NCBI RefSeq assembly: GCF_900491935.1
Contig: NZ_UEXK01000004.1
Location: forward strand, 2,986,273-3,018,615
Direction: 5' to 3'
Length of the DNA stretch: 32,343 bases
DNA from: Klenkia terrae
GTDB lineage: Bacteria > Actinomycetota > Actinomycetes > Mycobacteriales > Geodermatophilaceae
The notes below the pieces were generated by a model. It did no database searches. It was not told where the DNA came from and saw only the letters and a program-made list of their open reading frames with translations. Positions 10,444 through 18,770 of this stretch are shown in pieces. Each line of letters begins with the position of its first letter. The first letter of the stretch is position 1. Made by a program: the position numbers and the translations under genes.

Positions 10444-11337
10444 TCAGGAGGGCAGCGCGAACCGGTCGTCGTCGGTCTGGACGACGAGGCCGTCGCTGAG
10501 CAACGAGTCCAGGCAGCGCGACCGCTGCACCGGGTCCGACCACACGGCGTCCAGCTGGGCGGCCTCGACCGGTTCGGTGGTGCCGCGCAGCACGTCCAGC
10601 AACCGGCCGCGGACCTGCCGGTCGGTGCCGGCGAACCTCTGCACCCGCCGGGGTGGCCCGTCGTGCGCCGGGGAGCCGGCCAACCGCCAGGCGCACACGG
10701 TGCGCACCGGGCAGCTCCCGCACCGCGGGGTCCGGGCGACGCAGACCAGTGCGCCGAGCTCCATCACGGCTACGGAGAACCGCACCGCCCGGTCGTGGTC
10801 GGCCGGGGCCAGCGCCTCGACGTCGGCCAGGTCGGTCGCCCGGGCGGGCAGTGCCTCGGCCCGCCCGTGCACCAGCCGCGCCACCACCCGCCGCACGTTG
10901 GTGTCGACCACCGGCTGGCGCTGGCCGTACCCGAAGCAGGCGACCGCGCGGGCGGTGTAGGTGCCGATCCCGGGCAGGGACTCCAGCGTCGCCACGTCCG
11001 ACGGCACCACATTGCCGTGGTCGGTGGCGATCGCCGCCGCCGCGGCCTGCAGCCGCATGGCCCGCCGCGGGTAGCCGAGCTTGCCCCAGGCGCGGATCAC
11101 CTCACCGGTCGGCGCCGCCGCGAGGTCAGCGGGGGAGGGCCACCGGGCCAGCCAGGCCCGCCAGGCCGGCTCTACCCGAGCGACCGGCGTCTGCTGCAGC
11201 ATGACCTCGCTGACCAGGACGGCCCAGGCGTCGACCCCGGGCTGCCGCCAGGGCAGGTCCCGGGCGGCGGAGGCGTACCAGTCGACGACGACGTCGCCCG
11301 GGGAGTCACCGGGCAGCGGGGCGGGGGCGGTGCTCAC
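10444..11337 (-). CDS. mutY: A/G-specific adenine DNA glycosylase
   Basis: MutY removes adenine mispaired with 8-oxoguanine and so prevents G:C to T:A changes, a relevant risk in a GC-rich genome. The 297-residue protein has SEVMLQQTPV with catalytic Glu44, a helix-hairpin-helix LPGIGTYTA at 121-129, catalytic Asp145 in VVDTNVRR, and a [4Fe-4S] motif at Cys199, 206, 209 and 215 (C-x6-C-x2-C-x5-C). The C-terminal part is short (about 80 residues) and does not show a clear NUDIX-like 8-oxoG reading domain, as in other short actinobacterial MutY proteins. The start is GTG. The YgiN-like gene lies 39 nt upstream on the same strand, so the two may be cotranscribed. Confidence 0.95.
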   Translation of the reverse strand: MSTAPAPLPGDSPGDVVVDWYASAARDLPWRQPGVDAWAVLVSEVMLQQTPVARVEPAWRAWLARWPSPADLAAAPTGEVIRAWGKLGYPRRAMRLQAAAAAIATDHGNVVPSDVATLESLPGIGTYTARAVACFGYGQRQPVVDTNVRRVVARLVHGRAEALPARATDLADVEALAPADHDRAVRFSVAVMELGALVCVARTPRCGSCPVRTVCAWRLAGSPAHDGPPRRVQRFAGTDRQVRGRLLDVLRGTTEPVEAAQLDAVWSDPVQRSRCLDSLLSDGLVVQTDDDRFALPS

Positions 11338-11376
11338 GGGACGCCAGTCTCCCAGCGCCCGTGACCACCCGGTCGG

Positions 11377-11682
11377 TCAGCCGCCGTAGGGGCCGCTGGC
11401 CGAGACGTCGTGCACGGTGATCGTGGGCTCGGCGGTCAGCAGCGGCGGGAGGGCGCCGAGCAGCTCGGCGATCGCCGGGGTGGCCATGTGCCGGTCGAGG
11501 TCGTCCCTGGAGTCCCAGGTCTCCACCGAGACGAAGGAGTTGGGGTCCTCCACGTTGGCGGCGAACGAGTAGCTGGTGCAGCCCTGCTCGGTGCGGGCCG
11601 TCCCGGCGGCCTCGGCGAGGAGGGGGACGAGCGCACCGCGCTGGTCGGGGCGGGCCTGGGCGCGGGCGATGACGAGGATCAT
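11377..11682 (-). CDS. Small antibiotic-biosynthesis-monooxygenase (ABM/YgiN-fold) protein
   Basis: The 101-residue product starting at ATG 11682 (MILVIARAQARPDQ) is a single dimeric alpha/beta ABM domain, with the family pattern EQGCTSYSF, FVSVETWDSRDDLDRHMATPAI and a final strand. Relatives include quinol monooxygenase YgiN, which works without a cofactor, and heme-degrading MhuD/IsdG. Its position near mutY matches M. tuberculosis mhuD (Rv3592), but the N-terminal Asn that MhuD needs near residue 7 is Arg/Ala here, so heme degradation is not supported. Substrate unknown. A 29-codon upstream extension lacks family features and was rejected. Confidence 0.85.
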   Translation of the reverse strand: MILVIARAQARPDQRGALVPLLAEAAGTARTEQGCTSYSFAANVEDPNSFVSVETWDSRDDLDRHMATPAIAELLGALPPLLTAEPTITVHDVSASGPYGG

Positions 11683-11772
11683 GGCCGAACGGTCGCACGC
11701 GACGGGATGGGGCACCACCCCTGACCTGCGTCGTCCTCGGCGAGCCGCCGCGGTCGGGGGCCCGGGCACCGC

Positions 11773-11778
11773 TAGCGT
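11773..11778 (+). promoter_or_regulatory. Probable leaderless promoter (-10 TAGCGT)
   Basis: TAGCGT fits TANNNT and ends 7 nt before the GTG at 11786, with no ribosome site between. This spacing both supports leaderless transcription and fixes the start of the downstream gene. Confidence 0.45.
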
Positions 11779-11785
11779 CCGGCCT

Positions 11786-12493
11786 GTGTTGCACCCGGTC
11801 GGCGAGCTGCCCGCCGGCGTCTACTGGCGCCGACGTGCCCTCGTGCTGGGCATCGCACTGTCCGTGGCCGGTGGCGGCGGCTGGCTGGCCGCCTCGGTCG
11901 GCTCCGGCACGACCCCGGTGACGCCGGCTGCGTCCAGCGACTCCGCGGCCGAGCCCTCGCTGGACACACCGTCCCTGGAGCAGGTCGTGCCGTCCCTGGC
12001 GGCGGTGCAGACCCCCGCCGAGCAGACCCCGCTCGAGTCGGCCCCGGTCGCCACCGAGACCGCACCCCCGCCGGTGGCCCCGGCGGCGGGGCCGGTCGAG
12101 GGCCAGGCCTGCACCGACGACATGCTCGCCGTCGACGTGGTGCCCGCCGCGCCGCAGGCGGCGGTCGGCACCAAGCCCACGTTCACCCTGGTGGTCACCA
12201 ACATCGCCGGGGTGTCCTGCACGCGCAGCCTCGACGCCGGCCTGCGCGAGGTCGTGCTGCTCGACGCCGCCGGCACCCGGGTGTGGGGCAGCAACGACTG
12301 CTTCCCCGAGCGCAGCAGCGAGCCGCGCACCCTGGCCGCCGGGGAGGCGGTCAGCTTCCCGGTGCAGTGGGGCGGGCTGACCAGCGAGCCCACCTGCACC
12401 GTCACCCGGGCGAACCCGCCGGCCGGTGCCTACCAGCTGCAGGGGCGGCTGGACACCAAGGTCGGCGGCGCCACCCCGTTCACGCTGGTCTAG
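11786..12493 (+). CDS. Membrane-anchored extracytoplasmic protein of unknown function (Rv3587c-like position)
   Basis: The 235-residue product has a short cytoplasmic start, basic residues (WRRR) and one transmembrane helix ([19 protein letters not shown], about 17-35), then a Pro/Thr/Ser/Ala-rich stalk to about residue 105 and a folded C-terminal domain with four cysteines (in ACTDD, SCTRS, DCFPE and TCTVT) that could form disulfides outside the cell. I do not recognise a catalytic motif. In mycobacteria a membrane protein gene (Rv3587c) is likewise convergent with disA, so it is probably the positional counterpart. Its TAG stop overlaps the disA stop. An earlier in-frame start would run through the promoter and the divergent gene. 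Confidence 0.75.
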   Translation: MLHPVGELPAGVYWRRRALVLGIALSVAGGGGWLAASVGSGTTPVTPAASSDSAAEPSLDTPSLEQVVPSLAAVQTPAEQTPLESAPVATETAPPPVAPAAGPVEGQACTDDMLAVDVVPAAPQAAVGTKPTFTLVVTNIAGVSCTRSLDAGLREVVLLDAAGTRVWGSNDCFPERSSEPRTLAAGEAVSFPVQWGGLTSEPTCTVTRANPPAGAYQLQGRLDTKVGGATPFTLV

Positions 12494-13572
12494 CTGTAGC
12501 GGTCGAGGATCGAGGTCTCGGCCAGGCGGGACAGGCCCTCGCGGATGCCCCGGGCGCGGGCCTCGCCGACGCCGTCGACGGACAGCAGGTCCTCGATGGT
12601 GGCGGCCAGCAGCTTCTGCAGGCCGCCGAAGTGGGTGACCAGCCGGTCGATGATGCCTGCCGGCAGCCGGGGCACCCGGGCCAGCAGCCGGTAGCCGCGC
12701 GGGCTGACCGGTGAGTCCAGGGCGTCGGGCGAGGTGGGCAGGCCGTAGCAGCGGGCGACGGCGGACAGGTCGAGCAGCTCGGTGGCGCTGAGCTCGCGCA
12801 GGTCGGTGAGCACCTGCTCGCCGATCGGCGTGCGTCGGCCCTCGGCGGGCAGGTAGTCGCGGACCAGCAGACCGCGGTCCTCCTCGACCCCGGCCAGCAT
12901 CTCGTCGAGCTGCAGGGCCAGCAGCCGGCCGTCGGTGCCGAGCTCGACGACGAAGCCCTCGATCTCGTCGGCGATCCGGCGGACCATCTCCAGCCGCTGG
13001 CTGACGCTCATCGCGTCGCGGACGGTGACCAGGTCCTCGATCTCCAGCGCGGACAGCGTGCTGGCCACCTCGTCCAGGCGCAGCTTGTAGCGCTCGAGCG
13101 CCGCGAGGGCCTGGTTGGCCCGGGCCAGGATGGTGGTGGGGTGCTCCAGGGTGTAGCGGCGGCCGGCGACGTAGACCGAGATGATGTGCATCGACTGGCT
13201 GACCGAGATGACCGGGAAGCCGGTCTGCAGGGCGACCCGCTCGGCGGTGCGGTGCCGGGTGCCCGACTCCTCGGTGGGGATGGTCGGGTCGGGCATGAGG
13301 TGCACGCCGGCCCGGACGATGCGGCTCCCGTCGGCCGAGACGATCACCGCGCCGTCCATCTTGGCCAGCTCGCGCAGCCGGGTGGCCGACAGCGCCACGT
13401 CCAGGGCGAAGCCACCCGTGCACTGGGACTCGACCACCCGGTCGTAGCCCAGCACGATCAGCGCACCCGTGCGCCCGGCCAGGATCCGCTCCAGGCCGTC
13501 GCGCAGCGCGGTGCCCGGGGCGATCCGCCCCAGCAGCTCCCGCAGGGCGACGTCGGGGTCCAGCGCGGACAC
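12490..13572 (-). CDS. disA: DNA integrity scanning diadenylate cyclase DisA
   Basis: DisA makes the second messenger c-di-AMP from ATP and slows when it meets branched DNA. The 360-residue protein has the N-terminal DAC domain with the catalytic DGA (73-75) and RHR (106-108, within GTRHRTAER), a helical linker, and a C-terminal RuvA-like helix-hairpin-helix region ([15 protein letters not shown]). It forms octamers in characterised species. The GTG start follows AGGAG at 6 nt. The radA gene lies 106 nt upstream on the same strand; RadA inhibits DisA in mycobacteria, so proximity reflects function. The stop codons of disA and the convergent gene share the palindrome CTAG. Confidence 0.96.
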   Translation of the reverse strand: MSALDPDVALRELLGRIAPGTALRDGLERILAGRTGALIVLGYDRVVESQCTGGFALDVALSATRLRELAKMDGAVIVSADGSRIVRAGVHLMPDPTIPTEESGTRHRTAERVALQTGFPVISVSQSMHIISVYVAGRRYTLEHPTTILARANQALAALERYKLRLDEVASTLSALEIEDLVTVRDAMSVSQRLEMVRRIADEIEGFVVELGTDGRLLALQLDEMLAGVEEDRGLLVRDYLPAEGRRTPIGEQVLTDLRELSATELLDLSAVARCYGLPTSPDALDSPVSPRGYRLLARVPRLPAGIIDRLVTHFGGLQKLLAATIEDLLSVDGVGEARARGIREGLSRLAETSILDRYS

Positions 13573-13607
13573 GGGTGCTCCTGACCTCTGCGGATGTGGC
13601 TGGGCCG

Positions 13608-13613
13608 AGTCTA
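13608..13613 (-). promoter_or_regulatory. Candidate -10 element (TAGACT) of disA
   Basis: On the minus strand TAGACT lies about 35 nt before the disA GTG, leaving a leader of roughly 28 nt that contains the AGGAG ribosome site. This suggests disA can be transcribed apart from radA. No clear -35 is seen. Confidence 0.4.
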
Positions 13614-13678
13614 GGCGAGGGCCGGGGCGCCGTCCCGGCGTGCTGTCGCGCCGTGACCGGCCGGTGACCTGGGGGTGC

Positions 13679-15046
13679 TCAGAACAACCGGTTGAGCACC
13701 GACCCGAGGTCGGGGATCTCCACCACCCGCAGCCCGCGCGGCACCGGGCCGGGGTCCGGCGGCACGACGGCCAGCGTGTAGCCCTGGCGGGCCGCCTCGG
13801 CGAGCCGCCGGCCGATGCCGCCCACGCGGCGGACCTCGCCGGACAGCCCCACCTCGCCGAAGGCCACCATGCCCACCGGGAGCGCCTTGTCCTTGGCGGC
13901 CGAGGCGATGGCCAGGGCGATCGCCATGTCGGCGGCGGGCTCCACGATGCGCACCCCGCCGACCGAGGCGGCGAACACGTCGGAGTTGCCCAGCGGGACC
14001 CCGCCGCGGCGCTCGACCACCGCGTTGATCATCGCCAGCCGCTGCGGGTCCAGGCCGCTCACCGCCCGCCGCGGGGAGCCACCGCCGGCGTTCTGCGCGA
14101 CCAGGGACTGCACCTCGGCCAGCAGGGGTCGGCTGCCCTCCATCGTGACGGTCACGCAGCTGCCGGCCACCGGGGACGCCCGCTTGGAGACGAACAGGTG
14201 CGAGGGGTCGGGTACCCCGACCACGCCGCCGTCGCCGATCTCGAAGCAACCGATCTCGTCGGCCGGGCCGAACCGGTTCTTGGTGGCCCGCACCATCCGC
14301 AGCGTGGAGTGCCGCTCGCCGTCGAAGCTGATCACCACGTCGACCAGGTGCTCCAGCGCCCGGGGCCCGGCGATGGCGCCGTCCTTGGTCACGTGGCCGA
14401 CCAGGATCACCGTCATGCCGCGGGACTTGGCGATGCCGGTCAGCGCGCTGGCGACCGCCCGCACCTGGGTGGCACCGCCGTCGGTGCCGTCGACGGCGGG
14501 GGAGCGGACGGTCTGCACGCTGTCCAGGACCAGCAGCGAGGGGTTGACCTCCTCGATGTGCGAGAGCACCGCCGACAGCTCGGTCTCGGCAGCCAGGAAC
14601 AGCTGCGGGTGCAGCGCGCCGATCCGCTCGGCCCGCAGCCGCACCTGGGCGGTGGACTCCTCGCCGGACACCACGAGGGTGGGCCCGTTGGACTCGGCGA
14701 CCCGGTGCGCCACCTCCAGCAGCAGGGTGGACTTGCCGACCCCGGGCTCACCGGCGACCAGCAGCACCGCGCCGGGCACCAGGCCGCCGCCCAGCACGCG
14801 GTCGAACTCGTCGATCCCGGTCGGGACGGCGCGGGACCCGTCGAGCTCCACCTGGCCGATCGGCCGGGCCCGGCCGGTGACCGGCCCGGGCACGACAGCC
14901 CGCAGGCCGCCGGAGGCGGTGCCGCCGACCTCGCTGAGCGAGCCCCAGGCCTGGCACTCGGGGCAGCGGCCCATCCAGCGGGTGGCGGCGAAGCCGCACT
15001 CGGTGCAGCGGTGGGCCGGGCGGGACTTCACGACGGTGGGTGGCAC
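13679..15046 (-). CDS. radA: DNA repair protein RadA (Sms)
   Basis: RadA is a RecA-like, DnaB-like helicase that processes recombination intermediates. The 455-residue product has an N-terminal zinc finger (Cys14, 17, 28, 31), a RecA-type ATPase with Walker [10 protein letters not shown] at 99-107 and Walker B LLVLDSV at 171-177, the RadA-specific KNRFG at 256-260, and a C-terminal Lon-protease-like domain ([13 protein letters not shown]...[12 protein letters not shown]) that lacks protease function in the family. The GTG at 15046 gives the family-like start [17 protein letters not shown]. It is followed on the same strand by disA. Confidence 0.96.
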   Translation of the reverse strand: MPPTVVKSRPAHRCTECGFAATRWMGRCPECQAWGSLSEVGGTASGGLRAVVPGPVTGRARPIGQVELDGSRAVPTGIDEFDRVLGGGLVPGAVLLVAGEPGVGKSTLLLEVAHRVAESNGPTLVVSGEESTAQVRLRAERIGALHPQLFLAAETELSAVLSHIEEVNPSLLVLDSVQTVRSPAVDGTDGGATQVRAVASALTGIAKSRGMTVILVGHVTKDGAIAGPRALEHLVDVVISFDGERHSTLRMVRATKNRFGPADEIGCFEIGDGGVVGVPDPSHLFVSKRASPVAGSCVTVTMEGSRPLLAEVQSLVAQNAGGGSPRRAVSGLDPQRLAMINAVVERRGGVPLGNSDVFAASVGGVRIVEPAADMAIALAIASAAKDKALPVGMVAFGEVGLSGEVRRVGGIGRRLAEAARQGYTLAVVPPDPGPVPRGLRVVEIPDLGSVLNRLF

Positions 15047-15100
15047 GCGTCCATGGTGCCGCCGGGGTACGACAGAACCGCGGGAGCGGCTGCTCCTCGC

Positions 15101-15646
15101 CTACTCCTCGCCCTCGCCGAAGTCGAAGCCCTCGCCGCGCGGCAGGTCCAGCGCGGGGGTGCCGACCAGCACCGGCAGGGTGACCTCGCCGGCGTCGCGG
15201 AAGGTGAAGGTGACCTCCAGCGACTGGGCCGGGGTCAGCTCCTCGGTCAGCCCGACCAGGGTGACCGTGGGCCCGCCCTCGCCGACGTAGACGTTCTGGC
15301 CGGCCGGGACGACGAAGCCGGTGGGGGCCTCCTCGGTGGCGGTGGGGTCGACGATCTCCACCGACTCGAAGCCCTCGCCGGAGATCTCGGTGAGCTCGTC
15401 GTCGGCGTCCCCGGAGTTGGCGATGGCCACCAGGAGGCGGGCATCGCCGCCCTCGGTGTAGGAGCCGGTCTGCGGGTACGCGGTGGTCGCCGTGCGCAGG
15501 TGGATGTCGCCGAGGTCGGCCTGGCCGCCACGGATGTCGCGGTCCTGGGTGGCGGTCTGGGCGATCTGGCCGGCGCTGCAGGCGGACAGGGCCACCGGCG
15601 ACAGCACCAGCGCACCGATCGTGGCGGCGCGCACAACGCGGTTCAC
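15101..15646 (-). CDS. Secreted lipoprotein, LpqE-like
   Basis: The GTG at 15646 is preceded by AGGAGG at 9 nt, which favours it over a start 24 codons upstream. The 181-residue product has a basic start (NRVVRA), a hydrophobic signal segment and the lipobox LSAC with lipidated Cys23, so it should be anchored on the outer face of the membrane. The mature part is a beta-rich domain with an acidic tail (GEGFDFGEGEE) resembling the LpqE family and, distantly, PCuAC copper chaperones; I do not see that family's full copper motif. It sits next to radA exactly as lpqE (Rv3584) does in M. tuberculosis. Function unknown. Confidence 0.8.
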   Translation of the reverse strand: MNRVVRAATIGALVLSPVALSACSAGQIAQTATQDRDIRGGQADLGDIHLRTATTAYPQTGSYTEGGDARLLVAIANSGDADDELTEISGEGFESVEIVDPTATEEAPTGFVVPAGQNVYVGEGGPTVTLVGLTEELTPAQSLEVTFTFRDAGEVTLPVLVGTPALDLPRGEGFDFGEGEE

Positions 15647-15704
15647 GGCGGGGGACCTCCTGGGGCACCGGGGGCACCGGGCTTCGTCGACTCGAGTAGC
15701 GCTG

Positions 15705-15710
15705 AGCCTA
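15705..15710 (-). promoter_or_regulatory. Candidate -10 element (TAGGCT) of the LpqE-like gene
   Basis: On the minus strand TAGGCT lies about 58 nt before the GTG at 15646, within the 86-nt gap to the divergent photolyase gene. The leader would include the AGGAGG ribosome site. Confidence 0.4.
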
Positions 15711-15720
15711 ACGGTCACCC

Positions 15721-15726
15721 CACGAT
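15721..15726 (+). promoter_or_regulatory. Possible leaderless -10 variant (CACGAT) of the photolyase gene
   Basis: CACGAT keeps the A2 and T6 of TANNNT and is followed by exactly 6 nt and then GTG. The same hexamer and spacing occur before the gene at 28740. Promoter function is inference. Confidence 0.3.
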
Positions 15727-15732
15727 GCGCGC

Positions 15733-17292
15733 GTGGAGGTGACAGGTGCGGCGCGCGACGACGGCCTCGGGGACCCGGCGCTGGCGGACTTCCCCGCCGA
15801 CGCCCCGGGGACCAGGCGGTGGTGCTTCGCCGACCAGCTGGGCCCGCACTTCCTGGACGACCCGCACCAGGAGGTGCTGCTGGTCGAGGCCCGGTCGGTG
15901 TTCCGGCGTCGCCGGTTCCACCGGCAGAAGGCGCACCTGCTGCTGTCGGCGCTGCGGCACCGGGCCGCCGAGCTCGGCGGCCGGGCGCGGTTCGTGCAGG
16001 CCGACACCTACGCCCAGGCCCTGGACGGCGTCGAGGAGCCGCTGAGCGTCTGCGCCCCCACCACGTGGGCGGCGCGGGACTTCGTGCTGGGCCGCCCCGG
16101 CGTCCAGGTGCTGGCCTCGCGCGGCTTCGTCACCGGCGAGCAGACCTTCCGGCGCTGGGCCACCGGCCGGGGCACCGACGGGGGCAAGCGGCTGCTCATG
16201 GACGACTTCTACCGGGCCGCCCGCCAGCACCACGGCGTGCTCATGGACGGCGGTGACCCGACCGGTGGCAAGTTCAACTTCGACCACGACAACCGGGAAC
16301 CACCGCCGAGGGACGGCCGGTCGCCGGCCCCCGAGCCGTGGCTGCCCACCGAGGACGGGATCGACGAGGAGGTCCGGGCCGACCTGGACCGGTGGGAGCG
16401 CGACGGCGACGTGTCCTTCGTCGGGGACGACGGCCCGCGGCTGTTCCCGGCGACCCGGCGGGAGACGCTGCACCGGCTGCGCGACTTCCTGGACCACCGG
16501 CTGGCCGCCTTCGGCCCGCACGAGGACGCGATGCTGGCCGGTCAGCCCTGGCTGGCCCACTCGCTGCTCTCGGCGCCGATGAACCTGGGTCTGGTCGACC
16601 CGGTCGAGGTGGTGCAGCGCGCCGAGCAGGCCTACCGCGAGCACGACCTGCCGTTGAACTCGGTCGAGGGCTTCGTCCGCCAGGTGATGGGCTGGCGGGA
16701 CTACATCTGGCACCTCTACTGGCACCTGGGGCGCGACTACCGGGACCGCAACGCCCTCGACGCGCGCGCCGCCGTCCCCACCTGGCTGGCCGAGCTGGAC
16801 ACCGCCGACCTGGACGCCGCCTGCCTGTCCGGCGTGGTGGGCGACCTGCGCGCCCGCGGCTGGGTGCACCACATCCCGCGGCTGATGGTGCTGGGCAACT
16901 ACGCCCTGCAGCGCGGGATCGACCCGGCGGCGATGACCGACTGGTTCCACCGCACGTTCGTCGACGGCTACGACTGGGTGATGGTGCCCAACGTGGTCGG
17001 CATGAGCCAGCACGCCGACGGCGGGGTGCTCGCCACCAAGCCCTACGCCTCCGGCGGGGCCTACATCGACCGGATGAGCGACTACTGCGGCGGCTGCCGG
17101 TACGACCCCAAGAAGCGGCTGGGCGAGGACGCCTGCCCGTTCACCGCCGGGTACTGGGGCTTCCTGGACCGGGTCGAACCGGTGCTGCGGGGCAACCGCC
17201 GGATGGCCCAGCCGCTGGCCGGCCTGCGCCGGTTGAAGGACCTGGAGGCCGTCGTCGAGCAGGAGCGCGACCGCGGCACCGACCCGTTCTGA
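15733..17292 (+). CDS. Prokaryotic (6-4) photolyase/cryptochrome of the iron-sulfur (FeS-BCP, PhrB) class
   Basis: The protein should repair UV (6-4) photoproducts or act as a blue-light receptor, using FAD, a lumazine antenna in studied members, and a [4Fe-4S] cluster. The 519-residue product has the N-terminal motif RRWCFADQLGPHF, the deoxyribodipyrimidine photolyase-related domain, and a helical FAD domain (LPLNSVEGFVRQVMGWRDY; MSQHADGG). Four cysteines at 364, 452, 455 and 468 are spaced 88, 3 and 13 apart, the same spacing as the cluster ligands of Agrobacterium PhrB as I recall them (350, 438, 441, 454). The first 27 residues precede the conserved core. It is divergent from the lipoprotein gene and convergent with ubiA, inside an otherwise conserved block. 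Confidence 0.93.
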   Translation: MEVTGAARDDGLGDPALADFPADAPGTRRWCFADQLGPHFLDDPHQEVLLVEARSVFRRRRFHRQKAHLLLSALRHRAAELGGRARFVQADTYAQALDGVEEPLSVCAPTTWAARDFVLGRPGVQVLASRGFVTGEQTFRRWATGRGTDGGKRLLMDDFYRAARQHHGVLMDGGDPTGGKFNFDHDNREPPPRDGRSPAPEPWLPTEDGIDEEVRADLDRWERDGDVSFVGDDGPRLFPATRRETLHRLRDFLDHRLAAFGPHEDAMLAGQPWLAHSLLSAPMNLGLVDPVEVVQRAEQAYREHDLPLNSVEGFVRQVMGWRDYIWHLYWHLGRDYRDRNALDARAAVPTWLAELDTADLDAACLSGVVGDLRARGWVHHIPRLMVLGNYALQRGIDPAAMTDWFHRTFVDGYDWVMVPNVVGMSQHADGGVLATKPYASGGAYIDRMSDYCGGCRYDPKKRLGEDACPFTAGYWGFLDRVEPVLRGNRRMAQPLAGLRRLKDLEAVVEQERDRGTDPF

Positions 17293-17295
17293 GCC

Positions 17296-18156
17296 TCAGC
17301 CGAGCGAGCCGCCGCCCACCAGCAGCAGGACGACGTCGACCACCGTCAGCAGCATGACCGCGGGGAAGGCGGCGGACCGGAAGCGCTCGGTCCCGGCGAG
17401 GCCGGCCACCACCAGCGCGGGGACGGCGACCACCAGCGCCAGCCAGCCGACCGTCGACGGGCCGCCGGCCGGGCCCAGGACGAGCACCAGCGACGCCGCC
17501 CCCAGCAGCCCGGCGGCCACCAGCGCCGAGGCGGTGGCCCCGAGCCGGTGCGGCAGCCCGCGGACGCCGGTGGCCGCGTCGTCCTCCAGGTCGGGGGCGA
17601 CGTTGGCCAGGTGGGCCGCGCCCCCCAGCAGCGCCCCGGCGGCGACCAACCACCACGGCGCGACCGGGGTGCCCGGTGCCGCGGCCACCACGCCGGCGGG
17701 CAGCAGGCCGAAGGCGACCAGGTAGGGCAGCAGGGACGCCGCGGTGCGCTTGAGGCCGGCGTTGTAGGCCCAGCCGCCGGCCACCACGCCGAGCAGCAGC
17801 ACCCCCGGCGCCGGGCCCAGGGCCAGCGAGGTGACCACGGCCAGCACGACGGCGACCAGGGCGCAGGTGCGCAGCCGGGCGGGTGTCACCAGCCCCTGCA
17901 CGGTCGGCTTGTCCGCGCGCGCGACCGCGGCGTCCCGGTCGGCGTCCAGCCAGTCGTTGCTCCACCCGATCGAGGCCTGGCCGGCCAGCACCGCGACCGC
18001 GACGAGCACCGTCCGGGCGGGGCCGACGTCGGCGGTCACGGCCAGCAGGGTGGCCACCGTCGTGACCGCCAGGGTGGGTCCCAGATGGGTCGCCAGGGCC
18101 ATCGCGGCGGCAGTCCGCAGCGCTCCCGGCCGTGCCCCGACGTCGTCGGCAGGCAC
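17296..18156 (-). CDS. UbiA-family membrane prenyltransferase
   Basis: UbiA proteins transfer polyprenyl groups to aromatic or other acceptors within the membrane. The chosen GTG at 18156 has AGAGGGG about 8 nt upstream and gives 286 residues; a longer reading would run into the carD promoter. The first Mg-diphosphate motif is NDWLDADRD (Asn67, Asp68, Asp71, Asp75) and the second lies in DLEDDAATG. About eight to nine hydrophobic helices fill the rest. The acceptor cannot be told from sequence; the gene is not beside menaquinone genes. Its stop lies 3 nt from that of the convergent photolyase gene. Confidence 0.85.
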   Translation of the reverse strand: MPADDVGARPGALRTAAAMALATHLGPTLAVTTVATLLAVTADVGPARTVLVAVAVLAGQASIGWSNDWLDADRDAAVARADKPTVQGLVTPARLRTCALVAVVLAVVTSLALGPAPGVLLLGVVAGGWAYNAGLKRTAASLLPYLVAFGLLPAGVVAAAPGTPVAPWWLVAAGALLGGAAHLANVAPDLEDDAATGVRGLPHRLGATASALVAAGLLGAASLVLVLGPAGGPSTVGWLALVVAVPALVVAGLAGTERFRSAAFPAVMLLTVVDVVLLLVGGGSLG

Positions 18157-18231
18157 ATCGACCACCCCTCTGTCAACCCCTGGCTGACCAGCGACAAGCG
18201 CCTGACCTGCACGTTTGGCAGGACCAACCAA

Positions 18232-18259
18232 TTCGGCCCAACCCGTCCCGTGGTATTCT
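18232..18259 (+). promoter_or_regulatory. Promoter of carD (-10 TATTCT)
   Basis: TATTCT (18254-18259) is a strong -10; a weak -35 TTCGGC (18232-18237) lies 16 nt upstream. The start would be near 18266, with the ribosome site AAAGGGG (18271-18277) in a short leader before the ATG. The 131-nt gap to the divergent ubiA holds no other clear signal. Confidence 0.6.
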
Positions 18260-18287
18260 GGTCGACAGCGAAAGGGGTCACACACAC

Positions 18288-18770
18288 ATGGGCTTCACTG
18301 TCGGCGAGACCGTCGTCTACCCGCACCACGGCGCTGCGCTCATCGAGGCGATCGAGCAGCGCACCGTGAAGGGAGTCGAGAAGGCCTACCTCGTGCTCAA
18401 GGTCGCCCAGGGCGACCTGACCGTACGAGTACCAGCAGACAACGCCGAGATCGTCGGTGTCCGGGACGTCGTGGGCCAGGAAGGCCTGGACAAGGTCTTC
18501 GAGGTGCTGCGTGCCCCGCACACCGAGGAGCCGACCAACTGGTCGCGGCGCTACAAGGCCAACCTCGAGAAGCTGGCCTCCGGTGACGTGAACAAGGTCG
18601 CCGAGGTCGTCCGCGACCTGTGGCGTCGCGACAAGGACCGCGGCCTGTCGGCCGGGGAGAAGCGGATGCTCTCCAAGGCCCGCCAGATCCTGGTCAGCGA
18701 GCTCGCGCTCGCCGAGGGCACCAACGAGGACAAGGCCGAGATCCTGCTCGACGAGGTGCTCGCCAGCTGA
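18288..18770 (+). CDS. carD: CarD-family RNA polymerase-binding transcription regulator
   Basis: CarD binds the RNA polymerase beta subunit and stabilises open complexes, especially at rRNA promoters. The 160-residue protein matches the mycobacterial one along its whole length: an N-terminal Tudor-like RNAP-interaction domain ([18 protein letters not shown]) and a C-terminal helical DNA-binding domain ([17 protein letters not shown]...[17 protein letters not shown]) with the conserved Trp in DLWRRD. The ATG follows AAAGGGG. It heads a run of genes joined by 4-nt overlaps (ispD, ispF, cysS), so one promoter may serve all. Confidence 0.97.
   Translation: MGFTVGETVVYPHHGAALIEAIEQRTVKGVEKAYLVLKVAQGDLTVRVPADNAEIVGVRDVVGQEGLDKVFEVLRAPHTEEPTNWSRRYKANLEKLASGDVNKVAEVVRDLWRRDKDRGLSAGEKRMLSKARQILVSELALAEGTNEDKAEILLDEVLAS

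Noticed and set aside
11377-11682. Calling the ABM-fold protein MhuD (heme-degrading)
   Set aside because: Synteny suggests it, but the N-terminal Asn and surroundings needed for heme binding in MhuD are not present; the sequence looks like a YgiN-type protein.
11306-13423. 705-codon minus-strand frame over disA and the 11786 gene
   Set aside because: Arg/Gly/Ala/Pro-rich shadow that crosses several well-supported genes and a probable promoter.
18171-18176. TTGACA on the minus strand before ubiA as a -35
   Set aside because: A -10 at proper spacing would fall inside the ubiA coding sequence, past the chosen start, and no TANNNT hexamer is found there.
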